DNA from: a virus
Length of the DNA: 37,514 bases
IMG/VR virus record: IMGVR_UViG_3300033144_005032
Span: 1-37,514 of that record
Direction: 5' to 3' (one strand)
Position numbers and translations under genes: made by a program. Shown piece after piece: positions 5,664 through 14,562 of this stretch; within the stretch, counting starts at the first letter, position 1, and each line of letters begins with the position of its first letter. The notes below the pieces were generated by a model. The model was not told the origin of the DNA, made no database searches, and saw only the letters and a list, made by a program, of their open reading frames with translations.

Positions 5664-7133
5664 ATGCCCGGCGTTGTTGTAACAACCGCAGTACGCACCG
5701 GACCTTCCGGCGCAGGAGAAGTTCCCGCCGCACAGTGGTTCGCTGCCGGTACCACAGAACGTGGACCAATTGACGATCCCGTATTGATTCGCAGCATGTC
5801 CGAGTACGTTTCGTACTACGGTGACTATGTCAGCGGTAATCTTTACACATACGTCCAAACCTATTTCGAAGAAGGCGGAGGCCGCGCCTACGTCTATCGA
5901 ACCACCGGAGCGAGCGCTTCAGCCGGATATCTTGACCTCCAAGATAACAACGCTGGCGATACGATACGGATGACCGCAGGTTCGCCTGGCGCATGGTCAG
6001 ACCAACTCGAAGTTGAAGCGGTTGCGGGTGATGCCGTTGACACATACAAGCTCAAGATTTACTTGAAGAGCGAATTGCTCTACACGAGCCGCGACCTTGT
6101 TAACCCCGCTGATGGCGTGGCCGTCATCAACACGTCGGCAGTGGCGCACCTTGTTGTTGCTTCCGACCTTGGTTCAGTCGAAACGCCTCCGGACGACAAC
6201 CCGATCGTAGCCGCAGCCACTGCGCTGTCCGCAGGTTATGACGGTGACGCAATTGTTGACGCCGACTACTCGACGTCGATCGACATGTTCACCTACGACC
6301 TTGGTCCCGGTGCCGTGTCCATTCCCGCAAAGGAAGGGGCAGCTATTTGGGGATACCTCCTTGCTCACGGCAAGGTAAATCACCGTATTGCGCTTTGTGC
6401 ATTCGGCGAGTCCGACGCTATTGCAACCGTCAAGACATCCGTTGCCGCGATGTATGCAGATGACGCAGCGGACTACGCAGGGTTCTACTTCCCTTGGATC
6501 AAGATTCCCGACCCGGCAACCTCAGGGCTCACGCTCACCCAATCGCCAGAAGCGTTTGTTGCGGCTGCAAGATCAAAGGCTGTTACGCAAGACGGTCCAT
6601 GGATGCCGGGAGCGGGTCTCATCTCTGAGAGCAATTTTGTGAACGGCGTCGTTACGACCCTCAATTCGGCAGATGGCGATGGGCTTGACGAAAAGCGCAT
6701 CAACGCAATCAGGAAGATTGCTGGCGGAATCCGCGTCTACGGTGCACGTTCCATTTCGGCCGATGAGACGAACTGGCGTTACCTGACCAACAGGGACACA
6801 GTCAACTATGTAGCCTGGGGTGCAGAAGAGCGTCTTGAGGACTTCGTTTTCTCGACAATCGACTCCAGGGGCGCACTGTTCGCCCGCATCGAGTCGTCAC
6901 TTATCGGCCTCCTTGATCCGGTCCGTCTCGCTGGCGGCCTTTACGAGGCTTACGACGAAAACGGCAATCAGGTTGACCCTGGCTATTCCGTAGAAGTTTC
7001 TGATGAACTGAACCCGCTGGCCAACCTTGCACAAGGTAAGATCGCAGCGAACATCAACATTCGGGTTTCGAGTGTTGGTGATCAGATCACGGTGACAGTG
7101 ACAAAGAGCAACCTGACCACTTCAGTGGTTTAA
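5664..7133 (+). CDS. Tail sheath protein
   Basis: Encodes 489 aa, a normal length for the contractile sheath that surrounds the tube and drives injection. The N-terminus 'MPGVVVTTAVRTGPS' and 'AAGTTERGPIDDPVLIRSMSEYVSYYGDY' are classic sheath features (strand exchanged between subunits, then the 'G...P..I.S..E....YG' turn), followed by 'GGGRAYVYRTTG'. The C-terminal domain contains 'WRYLTNRDTVNYVAWGAEERLEDFVFS' and ends with a beta strand pair ('NINIRVSSVGDQITVTVTKS') that links neighbouring rings. A TTGGAGG ribosome-binding site precedes the ATG. This gene fixes the contractile morphology. Confidence 0.93.
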   Translation: MPGVVVTTAVRTGPSGAGEVPAAQWFAAGTTERGPIDDPVLIRSMSEYVSYYGDYVSGNLYTYVQTYFEEGGGRAYVYRTTGASASAGYLDLQDNNAGDTIRMTAGSPGAWSDQLEVEAVAGDAVDTYKLKIYLKSELLYTSRDLVNPADGVAVINTSAVAHLVVASDLGSVETPPDDNPIVAAATALSAGYDGDAIVDADYSTSIDMFTYDLGPGAVSIPAKEGAAIWGYLLAHGKVNHRIALCAFGESDAIATVKTSVAAMYADDAADYAGFYFPWIKIPDPATSGLTLTQSPEAFVAAARSKAVTQDGPWMPGAGLISESNFVNGVVTTLNSADGDGLDEKRINAIRKIAGGIRVYGARSISADETNWRYLTNRDTVNYVAWGAEERLEDFVFSTIDSRGALFARIESSLIGLLDPVRLAGGLYEAYDENGNQVDPGYSVEVSDELNPLANLAQGKIAANINIRVSSVGDQITVTVTKSNLTTSVV

Positions 7134-7152
7134 CGTTTGGAGCAAATAGCAA

Positions 7153-7599
7153 ATGGCTAAGACTTCTCAGAGGCAAATTGTCGCAGAGATCAAGCCCGTT
7201 TCCCTGGGTGGTAGACAAGCGCCGCGTTTCAACGGCAAGTTCGCCCAGGTATCTGGTGGAGAAATCACTGCGGCTGTGGAAAAGGTCTACGATGGTGGGG
7301 CTTTGTTCCCAGAAGTTCTGTGTGCGCCGCCTGAGGTTGGCGACATCACGGTGACCCGCCACTTCGATTCGGGCCGTGACGGTGCAGCACTCAAAAAGCT
7401 TCGTCAGCAAGTGGGTTCCGCGTACTACGACGTTTATGTCTATACGCTGAACTGCGACCTGAAGGAAGCCGGTACGGAACGTGTATATGCGAAGGCATTG
7501 ATTGTCGGCTTGACAGAGCCTGAGGGTGATGCATCTTCCGGCGCACCATCAACCTATTCGCTGACATTCAGCATTTCGGCCATCTCGGCAGCGCAGTAA
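7153..7599 (+). CDS. Tail tube protein
   Basis: Encodes 148 aa, directly after the sheath as in most myoviruses. Beta-rich with the tube pattern: 'GGEITAAVEKVYDGG', 'EVGDITVTRHFDSGRDGAALKKLRQQVG' (interstrand helix), 'YDVYVYTLNCDLKEAGTERVYAKALIVGLTEPEGD' and a final strand 'STYSLTFSISAISAAQ'. The 'I.VTR.F...RD' segment followed by a helix is shared with T4 gp19 / pvc1-type tube subunits. It forms the rigid inner tube pushed through the host envelope. A terminator hairpin follows. Confidence 0.88.
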   Translation: MAKTSQRQIVAEIKPVSLGGRQAPRFNGKFAQVSGGEITAAVEKVYDGGALFPEVLCAPPEVGDITVTRHFDSGRDGAALKKLRQQVGSAYYDVYVYTLNCDLKEAGTERVYAKALIVGLTEPEGDASSGAPSTYSLTFSISAISAAQ

Positions 7600-7625
7600 A
7601 GCACAGCTCTAAACGTTGAGAATTT

Positions 7626-7656
7626 GAGGCAGAGTTTCGGCTCTGCCTCTTTCTCG
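7626..7656 (+). terminator. Rho-independent terminator after the tail tube gene
   Basis: A perfect 9-bp stem (GAGGCAGAG / CTCTGCCTC) with a 6-nt loop, followed by TTTCTCGTCT, 26 bp past the tube stop. Probably lowers expression of the chaperone and tape measure genes relative to sheath and tube. Confidence 0.8.
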
Positions 7657-7705
7657 TCTCTAGGCTTATGCCTGTACTTACTAGCAACCTAGAACGGATT
7701 CCACT

Positions 7706-8221
7706 ATGAGTGATGACACTTACGATGTCGAAATGTCTCCTGACGCGATGCCGCTCGACGACGATTCAGACCTGGCTAAAGGCTCAGTTCTTGATCAGCT
7801 CAAAGAAGAGCTAGCGAAAGAAGTTGAACGTTCGCTTATCGAGATTCGCGTACCTGAGCGTCCGAACATTTCGATTCGATTTTCTCCGAACATGACGCAA
7901 GAACAAATCAAAGCGTGGCAACGCAATTCGGGTTCGAATTCGAAACGTGGCATGGACGGCGTGAAGTTCGCCTGCTACGTCATTGGTTCCACGACCTCTG
8001 GTATCTACGTCAACGACAATCTGGTTACAAACAATGACGGCATTGCCGTCAACTTTGCTTCCAAAGAACTTGAAGACATGACGGAAATGGACAATCCGTT
8101 CGATGTCATCAAGGTCGTATTCGGGGTTGAGGCCCACATCGAGTCAACGGCTATGGCAATTGTTGAAGCTGCTGGTTGGGGCGAGGATGTGGACGTGGAG
8201 GACCCTACGGCACGACGCTAG
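7706..8221 (+). CDS. Tail assembly chaperone, short form (gpG-type)
   Basis: Encodes 171 aa. Acidic N-terminus, then 'IEIRVPERPNISIRFSPNMTQEQIKAWQRNSG' and 'VKFACYVIGSTTSGIYVNDNLV', ending in helical acidic segments. Such pairs of overlapping genes immediately before the tape measure gene are the tail assembly chaperones (lambda gpG/gpGT role) that coat the tape measure during tail building. The frame overlaps the next open frame (-1 relative) by about 55 bp, as expected for a programmed frameshift. There is a 106-bp gap upstream with a terminator. Confidence 0.8.
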   Translation: MSDDTYDVEMSPDAMPLDDDSDLAKGSVLDQLKEELAKEVERSLIEIRVPERPNISIRFSPNMTQEQIKAWQRNSGSNSKRGMDGVKFACYVIGSTTSGIYVNDNLVTNNDGIAVNFASKELEDMTEMDNPFDVIKVVFGVEAHIESTAMAIVEAAGWGEDVDVEDPTARR

Positions 8222-8424
8222 ACGATGCATTGGAAGCATTGATTGCTAGTAATCCGAGGATTACTGTAGCGGCGCGTTTCGGTGAGCTTTGGGGCACAGA
8301 CCCCATCGTCTTGCTGGAATGTTCCGAAGAGGAGTGGCTGCTTAGACTTGCCTGTGGTAAAGTCGTCGCAGAGGACCGAGAACAAGAACGCCAAGAGATG
8401 GAGAGGGCCCAGCAAGGAGGATAG
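8176..8424 (+). CDS. Tail assembly chaperone, frameshift extension (gpT-type)
   Basis: A frame in -1 relation to the preceding chaperone, with no credible start codon of its own near its 5' end (only TTG at 8176 without ribosome-binding site). Its residues 'LDDALEALIASNPRITVAARFGELWGTDPIVLLEC' and the charged C-terminal helix ('VAEDREQERQEMERAQQGG') resemble gpT-like extensions and end 22 bp before the tape measure. A fusion would be about 239 aa. No canonical XXXYYYZ heptamer is present: TTGGGGC (8176-8182) and a Pro CCT that could slip to CCC (about 8204) are the candidates. The exact shift point is unknown. Confidence 0.65.
   Translation: MGRGCGRGGPYGTTLDDALEALIASNPRITVAARFGELWGTDPIVLLECSEEEWLLRLACGKVVAEDREQERQEMERAQQGG
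8248..8265 (+). other. Perfect inverted repeat downstream of the frameshift zone
   Basis: AGTAATCC and GGATTACT flank a 2-nt centre, so a 7-bp stem with a 4-nt loop can form in the mRNA, 40-70 nt past the frame overlap. It could be a stimulatory structure for frameshifting, though it is further away than is typical (5-9 nt spacer), so the link is tentative. Confidence 0.3.
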
Positions 8425-8446
8425 GGGCTTTTTCTGGGAGTACTAG

Positions 8447-11400
8447 ATGCCTGCTGAAGATCGTGTAGTAATACATGTAGAGGTCGATGCCGATTTGGGT
8501 GCTGACCGGGCAAAGATCGAAGCGTTCTACAGAAGCCTCGAACAGGGCGCAAATCGTGTAGATAAGCGCATCAAGTCGTACGACAAGACTCTCCACAAAG
8601 TTACCCGAACTCAAGACAGGTTTGAGAAGGCCCTCCACAAAACCCGCAAGGCCCTTTCTTCTGTCTTCAATGCGTTTGGTAGCTTTCTTGGCCTTCTCGG
8701 TAAGTTCTCTTTCGTAGGTATGGCCATTGAGATCGGCCTAGTTTCTATTGCCCTTCTTAGCGTTAAGGCTGCCCTGGTAACGGGCAGGTTTGCTATTCGT
8801 GCATACCAGGCTACTCTCACTGCTTTGGGCATTACTGCTGGTGGCGTGGCGGTGGCCCTTGGTTCTATCGCCGCTGTGATGAGACAATTCCAAGAAGTGA
8901 GCCTCATCCCGCAACTGGGAACTAGGGGCGCTTCGATTGCTACCCGTGGTGTCCTAGGGGATCAGTTGCTTTCCTTTTTCGGCATGGAGGGATTGAACAC
9001 AGCGGTTGCCGCTTTGGCACAGGGCGGTGTTGATACTCGTTCTGGCTATTCGCACATCTTGAGGCAGCTCGGCGACTTTACTTCTGATCCGAAACAGCTC
9101 GCTGATTTGGCTACGGTGTATGCACAAATCCAGCAGCAAGGTATCGTTTCTACCGACAGCCTCGCTTCGCTTGGTGGTGTTAATGCGTCTCTTGTTTCTG
9201 GTATTGGCGAACTTATGGGCCTTGATTCTAGGGGACTTGAGAAAGCTGCGGATAGAGGCGGTATTCAGGCTGAGGTGTTCAGTCAGGTTATTGCGGGACA
9301 GGCTGAAGCGACAAACGCATTTGAGGGGCAGCTCGCTCGCTTGAATGCTACGGTCCTTGGTCAGCTCAAGGGCCTTATCGTAAGAATGTTGAGCTTGTTC
9401 GCCGATCTTGGCCAGCCGTTCCTTCAGCAGATCACTAACGTCATTTCTTCCGTTGAGACCATCGTTACTAGCGCCGTTACGCGTATCCGTGGTTCGGTGA
9501 CGCGTTTCGGTTCGGAACAGTTCCTTCCTGGCTTGCTTGCCGCCTTTGAAAAATTCACCGACTTCATGGTGGTGCTTACCAACGATTCTCTACCCAAGGT
9601 TGAGGGGTGGGTCGATGGGATGATAAGTGCGTGGGATAAGACGAAGAACTTCTTCATCGACATGATGCGCTATATGGCTCCACTTGAAAAAGGCGCAGAC
9701 ACTTTGTGGGATTTCATGAAGCGAGCTTTCGGTCCTTTCTTCTCTGGCTTCGGGTCTTTGCTTCAGCAAATGAACAAGCTTCTTACCGACAATGCCGATA
9801 CTTGGGCAAAGTTTGGTGATTCGATAGGCAAGTTCGTGAATTCGCTCTTTGCTTTCATGGGGCAAGGCAACAGGTTCTTTGTTGAGGCAATGCCAGTCTG
9901 GGGTGCGTTTTTCGATACCCTCGCTGAAGACTTTATGCCGATAATGGCAGATTTCTTTTCCCTTATTCACCACGCTGCGCTGACTGCACTTCCGGTCGTT
10001 GCTCAAGCCCTTTCTGCTGTTGCTTCCGCGTTGCGCCCCATCGTTCAGGTCCTTACTCAGCTGCTCTCCATTCCGGGTATCGGGACGTTGTTGTCGCTTG
10101 TCATTGCGGGCTCAATGTTCGGTGGGACACGTGGGTTAATGGCTGCTGGGCTTTTGGGAAGACAGGGCGCGGCTAGGACTGGTGGCTTGTTGGCAGCCAT
10201 GGGTGGCGCGAGTGTCGGCGCGGCGTCGAGTGTTGGCCCCCTTGCTGGGCCAGCCTTCTTGGCAATGAGTGGACTCAAATTGGCTGGTGGATCGGCGGCG
10301 ATTGCAGCAGGCTCAGGGTTTGCTGGCTATATGGGGGGAGGTTTTGTTGGCAATAAGGTAGGCGGACAAGCTGGGGAGCTTGCTGGGGCAGGCATCGGTA
10401 TGGGGCTGGGCGCAACGACTGGCGCAATAATTGGGTCGATGGTTTTTCCCGGACCCGGAACCCTGGTCGGGGCAATCGGCGGCACAATTATTGGCGGTAT
10501 CGCGGGCGTACTTGGGGCACAAAGCGCACATAATGATATTCGAAAAGCGGCGCAACAGGCGGCACAAAGCGCCATAGACGGCTTGCGTCAAGGACTTGGA
10601 ATAGACCTTGCTCAGGGCAGGAACATGCAGGCATACTCCAGTACGGTGAAACAACTCAACGTCCTTATGGGAGAACGAAAAGACCTTCTTGGGGAGGAAG
10701 TTAACGCAGATGGCGAATACGTTCGTCTGTGGTATGAGCGGCATAAGCTTCAACAAGAATCCGCAATAGCAATGGACTTTTTGAACGAAAACCTTGATCA
10801 TTTACAAGACGCTTCAGGCTTAAGCAGCGCAAAACTACTAAACCTTGCCGACATCATGGGGGTCGACTTAACGACATCCATTGGGAGCATGGTGGATACG
10901 CTGAAAGCGCTCGGCGTTTTAGCTGATCGGGATTTCACAAGAGCTGGAGTGTTCGACAACAACTACAAGATTCTCGAAGAGAATCTGTACGGTAAGGGTT
11001 CATTCTTTGAGCAACAGATCGTTGCCCCGGAAATGCTTGACACAGTCAATGCCTTCGGTAACACCTTAAAACCAATTTTTGATGCCGGAGGAACGCCAGA
11101 TTCTGGGCAAGTACGCGGAATGTTTGATTCCATTATCGCTTATGCACAGACAAAGTTCGGTGTTGACGGTGGGGCTGCGTTGGCTTGGACAATCAAGGAA
11201 GTCATACCTCAACTCAACGAACAAATGAACACGGACTATTGGTCGCAGCTCCTTCCAGACCTTGAACGCACGTTTATAGACATTACAAGCCCAGAGGGCA
11301 AGTCGGGCAAGGCGCTGTACGCAGCAATCTATGATGCGTTCCAGTACCATGAGGGAGAACTGACTAGCCCAACAGAACAGAAAGTATTGGCTGACGCTGA

Positions 11401-11902
11401 ATTTGTTGAACAGTGGGCAAAGCTTGGTGACGTTCCAATTGAAGACTTCGGAAGGGTGCTCGGGTCGATGCTCGAAAGATGGTCAGACTCGACCGCAATT
11501 GACCGTATGGCAATGTTCAACGACTCTGTTGCCAACCTTTCTTCTGCCTTCGATGTCCTCATCGGCAAGATTTATTCGTTCCTTGGCATTCCGAACCCGA
11601 GCAAGCCCAAACCGGAGTCGAGAACGAGTGAGCGGAAACCGGGCGGTCCGGTAAAAACTCGTAGGAGATGGATAGAGGGAGATAGGGATTCTCCGTTCTC
11701 ACCAAACTATGTGGGCCCAACTGGCTCGACAGGTACCACAAGCGTCCAAGGTGGCGACACCAACGTAAGGACGAGCATCACAAACCACAACACATTCGAT
11801 GATCTTGACGCTTTTATCAAATTGATAGCCGAACAGGCCGGAGACGCAACAAGGAATGCAGCGCAACGCCGTGCAGAAGCACTGGCCTCGTGGAACGAAT
11901 AG
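8447..11902 (+). CDS. Tape measure protein
   Basis: Encodes 1151 aa, the longest plus-strand gene before the fibres. Layout: N-terminal basic helical region with coiled-coil character (residues 15-75), a hydrophobic stretch (about 78-145), a long helical body with 'TRGASIATRGVLGDQ' and 'YAQIQQQGIVSTDSLASLGGVN' as in actinophage tape measures, a long Gly/Ala zipper (about 540-695) likely to cross or open the host membrane, and a polar, charged C-terminus. At about 0.15 nm per residue this suggests a tail near 170 nm. Starts 22 bp after the chaperone. It ends in 'NAAQRRAEALASWNE', a motif that recurs at the end of the hub protein. Confidence 0.93.
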   Translation: MPAEDRVVIHVEVDADLGADRAKIEAFYRSLEQGANRVDKRIKSYDKTLHKVTRTQDRFEKALHKTRKALSSVFNAFGSFLGLLGKFSFVGMAIEIGLVSIALLSVKAALVTGRFAIRAYQATLTALGITAGGVAVALGSIAAVMRQFQEVSLIPQLGTRGASIATRGVLGDQLLSFFGMEGLNTAVAALAQGGVDTRSGYSHILRQLGDFTSDPKQLADLATVYAQIQQQGIVSTDSLASLGGVNASLVSGIGELMGLDSRGLEKAADRGGIQAEVFSQVIAGQAEATNAFEGQLARLNATVLGQLKGLIVRMLSLFADLGQPFLQQITNVISSVETIVTSAVTRIRGSVTRFGSEQFLPGLLAAFEKFTDFMVVLTNDSLPKVEGWVDGMISAWDKTKNFFIDMMRYMAPLEKGADTLWDFMKRAFGPFFSGFGSLLQQMNKLLTDNADTWAKFGDSIGKFVNSLFAFMGQGNRFFVEAMPVWGAFFDTLAEDFMPIMADFFSLIHHAALTALPVVAQALSAVASALRPIVQVLTQLLSIPGIGTLLSLVIAGSMFGGTRGLMAAGLLGRQGAARTGGLLAAMGGASVGAASSVGPLAGPAFLAMSGLKLAGGSAAIAAGSGFAGYMGGGFVGNKVGGQAGELAGAGIGMGLGATTGAIIGSMVFPGPGTLVGAIGGTIIGGIAGVLGAQSAHNDIRKAAQQAAQSAIDGLRQGLGIDLAQGRNMQAYSSTVKQLNVLMGERKDLLGEEVNADGEYVRLWYERHKLQQESAIAMDFLNENLDHLQDASGLSSAKLLNLADIMGVDLTTSIGSMVDTLKALGVLADRDFTRAGVFDNNYKILEENLYGKGSFFEQQIVAPEMLDTVNAFGNTLKPIFDAGGTPDSGQVRGMFDSIIAYAQTKFGVDGGAALAWTIKEVIPQLNEQMNTDYWSQLLPDLERTFIDITSPEGKSGKALYAAIYDAFQYHEGELTSPTEQKVLADAEFVEQWAKLGDVPIEDFGRVLGSMLERWSDSTAIDRMAMFNDSVANLSSAFDVLIGKIYSFLGIPNPSKPKPESRTSERKPGGPVKTRRRWIEGDRDSPFSPNYVGPTGSTGTTSVQGGDTNVRTSITNHNTFDDLDAFIKLIAEQAGDATRNAAQRRAEALASWNE
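11855..11902 (+). other. C-terminal NAAQR...ASWNE motif of the tape measure
   Basis: Encodes 'NAAQRRAEALASWNE' and stop. The hub gene ends with 'NAAQREAARASWDE' (13717-13761). Two unrelated proteins of the tail tip share this end; possible docking peptide. Confidence 0.6.
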
Positions 11903-11917
11903 GAAGGAGCCGCGCCG

Positions 11918-12607
11918 ATGCCACTCATCAACTTTTACGTAAGGCAAGCCTTCGAAACCATAAGCCGCACAGGCTCAACAGTGAATATCATCGCGTTGCC
12001 GCAGCGCGCAAAACTCAAACAGCTCGCAGCACCAAACAAAAGCATCACATTTCCCTTCGGACCGCAAGACATCCAATACGACAGCTACGGACTCGAATAC
12101 GCAACAGTCGACAGGCCAGGAACGAAACCCCTACTCGAAGCAACAACAAAGAAACTTCGCCACGTTTCGATAACGGCGATGATTGCCAGGAGAGAAGACA
12201 GCGGCCGTTCGTCAATCCAATCCACACTCGACACTTTGGAAGCCATAGCATCTGACGACGTTGACTGCCAATTCACCTACGGCGTCACCACCCTGCCATA
12301 CCGCGTTCGTGTCGTGTCGTTCGGATACACAACAGTACGCCGCGACCATGACGGAAACATTACACAAGCAGAAGCAGCCATTGAGCTTCGTGAAATCATC
12401 AACTTCTCCCAGTCGGTTGTGACGCTAGATGCAATTCAGTACCCGCCAACACCCATAGCAACAACAGATAAGTCAACGGGCTCCCCTGGCGATCCAGGGG
12501 ACGACCCCGTAGACGAAGATAACGGTGTTAACATTATCGTACCCGACGCGTGGGAGGGCCCGTCACAGCCACTTTTCCCACCAATAGATGGAAAACTTTA
12601 CTACTAG
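11918..12607 (+). CDS. Baseplate tube-end protein (XkdP/gp48-53-like, no LysM)
   Basis: Encodes 229 aa. Residues about 30-180 carry a beta-rich domain with 'ITFPFGPQDIQYDSYGLEYATVDRPG' and 'LRHVSITAMIARR', a layout seen in proteins such as XkdP that join the tail tube to the hub; a helix ('SSIQSTLDTLEAIASDDV') and 'YRVRVVSFGYTTVRRDHDGNITQAEAAIELRE' follow. The last 50 residues are acidic, Pro-rich and probably disordered. Many homologues end in a LysM domain; none is visible here, and the peptidoglycan-binding function seems to be moved to the next gene. AAGGAG precedes the ATG. Identity is from layout and gene order. Confidence 0.65.
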   Translation: MPLINFYVRQAFETISRTGSTVNIIALPQRAKLKQLAAPNKSITFPFGPQDIQYDSYGLEYATVDRPGTKPLLEATTKKLRHVSITAMIARREDSGRSSIQSTLDTLEAIASDDVDCQFTYGVTTLPYRVRVVSFGYTTVRRDHDGNITQAEAAIELREIINFSQSVVTLDAIQYPPTPIATTDKSTGSPGDPGDDPVDEDNGVNIIVPDAWEGPSQPLFPPIDGKLYY

Positions 12608-12609
12608 CT

Positions 12610-13761
12610 ATGTCTATTTCTAAAGTGATCGTTGGCGAAATTGGTGGAAAAAACGACGAAGTCCAAGAATCCATTCTTTCCCTATCCACAAGCCTCACAA
12701 CAGACCTCACCTCCGAAATCAAATTCACGATCTTCGATCCAGGGTTTAAAATGGTGAACGCTGGCTACTTCCTGATCCGTCGACCCGTCGCATATGCTGG
12801 CCTGAATTTCGAAATCAGTTCAGTTGAAGTCGACCGCAAACCGAAAACCCCCGACACGGTCAAACTGTTTGCGCGAGGTGCCGCCGTACAGAAAATGAAA
12901 CGAGACAAGGGCTCAACAAACTTCGGAAAGATATCCCCATCCACATTTGCTCAACAGAAAGCGACAGAATTCGGCATCGGAATTTTCGCCGAAGGGTCAG
13001 CAGCGAAAGCAGCCATTACGAGAACCCACGACGAAAACTCAGACGAATCCACGTGGGACGTCATGAACCGTCTCGCTGGCGACAACGAGTTCATCACGTT
13101 TGAAACGGACGGAATCCTTTACTTCGCGTCTGAAAAGTTCATCATCGAAAACCAGACCGGCATCGCCTTTAATCCGTTTACACAAAGCGAAGGTGATGCT
13201 TGGTATGTCCACGAGTTTCGTGCGCACAGGTCTGACGATGAGCCAATGGGGTTCGACATCGACTTCTCTGTAAATAGAACAAACGGCAAGCAGTTGAGGC
13301 CAGGGATGGTTGTCCGGTTCAACGGACTAAAGACTTACGACAAGCCAGCAATGATTACGTCTGTAGAATGGGACGAAGTTGGGTTTGACGACGGACTCGG
13401 CGACGCTAAACCTGATCCTGTTCGTGTGAATGCCCGCACACCTGAAGACAATGAGGATGTTGGTGCGGAGACGAAGTCGCAGAAGACGGGTAGCCGTGGC
13501 GACGACGTGTTGAGGCTTCAGCAGGCTTTGGCATCTGCTGGGTATAGTCCAGGGCCTCTCGATGGTATTTTTGGTCCGAAGACAAGAGCTGCTGTGGAGC
13601 GTTTTCAGGCTGACAAAGAGTTGCCGGTCACGGGCATTGCCGACCCGGCAACATGGGAAGCACTTGGGGTGGTGACGGGCGCAACGCTGGCCGCGACGCA
13701 AAGCTCTACGACACTGAACGCGGCGCAACGCGAGGCGGCACGAGCTTCGTGGGACGAATAG
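12610..13761 (+). CDS. Baseplate hub (gp27/gpD-like) with C-terminal peptidoglycan-binding domain
   Basis: Encodes 383 aa from the ATG at 12610, 2 bp after the previous stop. Residues 1-285 have the hub layout of the phage late control D / T4 gp27 family: 'ITSVEWDEVG', 'DESTWDVMNRLAGDNEFITFETDGILYF' (a very typical hub segment) and 'LRPGMVVRFNGL'. Residues about 290-355 form a PG_binding_1 three-helix domain ('SRGDDVLRLQQALASAGY', 'GPLDGIFGPKTRAAVERFQ', 'ADPATWEALG'). Such a domain targets the murein layer and fits a Gram-positive host. The protein ends in 'NAAQREAARASWDE', nearly the same C-terminus as the tape measure. A catalytic murein hydrolase domain was not found. Confidence 0.85.
   Translation: MSISKVIVGEIGGKNDEVQESILSLSTSLTTDLTSEIKFTIFDPGFKMVNAGYFLIRRPVAYAGLNFEISSVEVDRKPKTPDTVKLFARGAAVQKMKRDKGSTNFGKISPSTFAQQKATEFGIGIFAEGSAAKAAITRTHDENSDESTWDVMNRLAGDNEFITFETDGILYFASEKFIIENQTGIAFNPFTQSEGDAWYVHEFRAHRSDDEPMGFDIDFSVNRTNGKQLRPGMVVRFNGLKTYDKPAMITSVEWDEVGFDDGLGDAKPDPVRVNARTPEDNEDVGAETKSQKTGSRGDDVLRLQQALASAGYSPGPLDGIFGPKTRAAVERFQADKELPVTGIADPATWEALGVVTGATLAATQSSTTLNAAQREAARASWDE
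13717..13761 (+). other. C-terminal NAAQR...ASWDE motif of the hub
   Basis: Second occurrence of the C-terminal motif described for the tape measure, after the peptidoglycan-binding domain and a Thr/Ala-rich linker. Confidence 0.6.
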
Positions 13762-13770
13762 GTACCGACA

Positions 13771-14562
13771 ATGACTAACCGATCTACATTCTCCAAATCA
13801 TCATCAAGATATCGGCCCCCTGCTGGCGTATATGCGGCACAGGTGTCACAAGTCGACGGCTTGAATGTGTACATCACTGTGCCTCGGCTTACGAAAGAAT
13901 TCGAGCACGGCCCAATTGTTTATACCGGGACAGTGCCGACGGTAGGCGACTTTTGCTTTGCCCACTTCCTCGAAGGACGTCAAGATGATGTCGTTGTCAT
14001 CTTCCCTGGAGGTGGCGGGAGTGCAGGCCCGATCGAGCCAACATTCTTTGTATGCGCCGACTCTGAAAGACAGGGACTTCAGGCAGTGGCCGACTATGTT
14101 TCCCCAGCCGCAGCGAACCAGACAATCCACGACGCGTGCCTTGCCCTTCCCTCGGGAGGCGGAAAGGTGCAGTTGAGTGCGGGCAGGTTCATCCTGTCTC
14201 CCCCAACTGCTGGCACTGTCAACGAATACATTTCTTTGTACGATAACAGCACACTGGAAGGCGTTGGGGGTGCTACGATCCTTGAAGTCAATCCGCTGGC
14301 ATCCGGATGGCAATACGGCATATATATGGCAAACTATTCGCAAGTAAAGAACCTGACTATTGATTTCACGAACGCAGCAAATCCTGGTTGCTACGGCATT
14401 TATGCTGACGGGAATAACGGACTTATCGAGAACGTCACCTTCATCGGAATGGACGCGGCGGACCAGGAAGACCTCTATTACGCATTGGTTGACTGGGGTT
14501 CTAAAGCCGTGAATTGCCGCTTCCTCAACCTATCCGGACAGGTATCGCCGCCATCAACATAA
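13771..14562 (+). CDS. OB-fold baseplate spike with N-terminal part of a beta-helix
   Basis: Encodes 263 aa. Residues 18-90 resemble the OB-fold of gp5/gpV-type spike proteins: 'RPPAGVYAAQVSQVDGLNVYITVPRLT', 'VPTVGDFCFAHFLEGRQDDVVVIFP'. A Gly-rich linker follows, then from residue 105 a pectate-lyase/glycan-degrading start: 'AANQTIHDACLALPSGGGKVQLSAGRFIL', 'STLEGVGGATILEV', 'VKNLTIDFTN', 'GLIENVTFIG'. The helix has only a few coils when the frame stops after 'NCRFLNLSGQ'. The coils appear to continue in the gene at 15001, in the same frame, with a different small gene in between. It may be a split gene or the first of two interacting proteins. Confidence 0.75.
   Translation: MTNRSTFSKSSSRYRPPAGVYAAQVSQVDGLNVYITVPRLTKEFEHGPIVYTGTVPTVGDFCFAHFLEGRQDDVVVIFPGGGGSAGPIEPTFFVCADSERQGLQAVADYVSPAAANQTIHDACLALPSGGGKVQLSAGRFILSPPTAGTVNEYISLYDNSTLEGVGGATILEVNPLASGWQYGIYMANYSQVKNLTIDFTNAANPGCYGIYADGNNGLIENVTFIGMDAADQEDLYYALVDWGSKAVNCRFLNLSGQVSPPST

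Noticed and set aside
8176-8178. Independent TTG start for the second chaperone frame
   Set aside because: No ribosome-binding site and the position before the tape measure fits a frameshift; kept as extension of the first frame.
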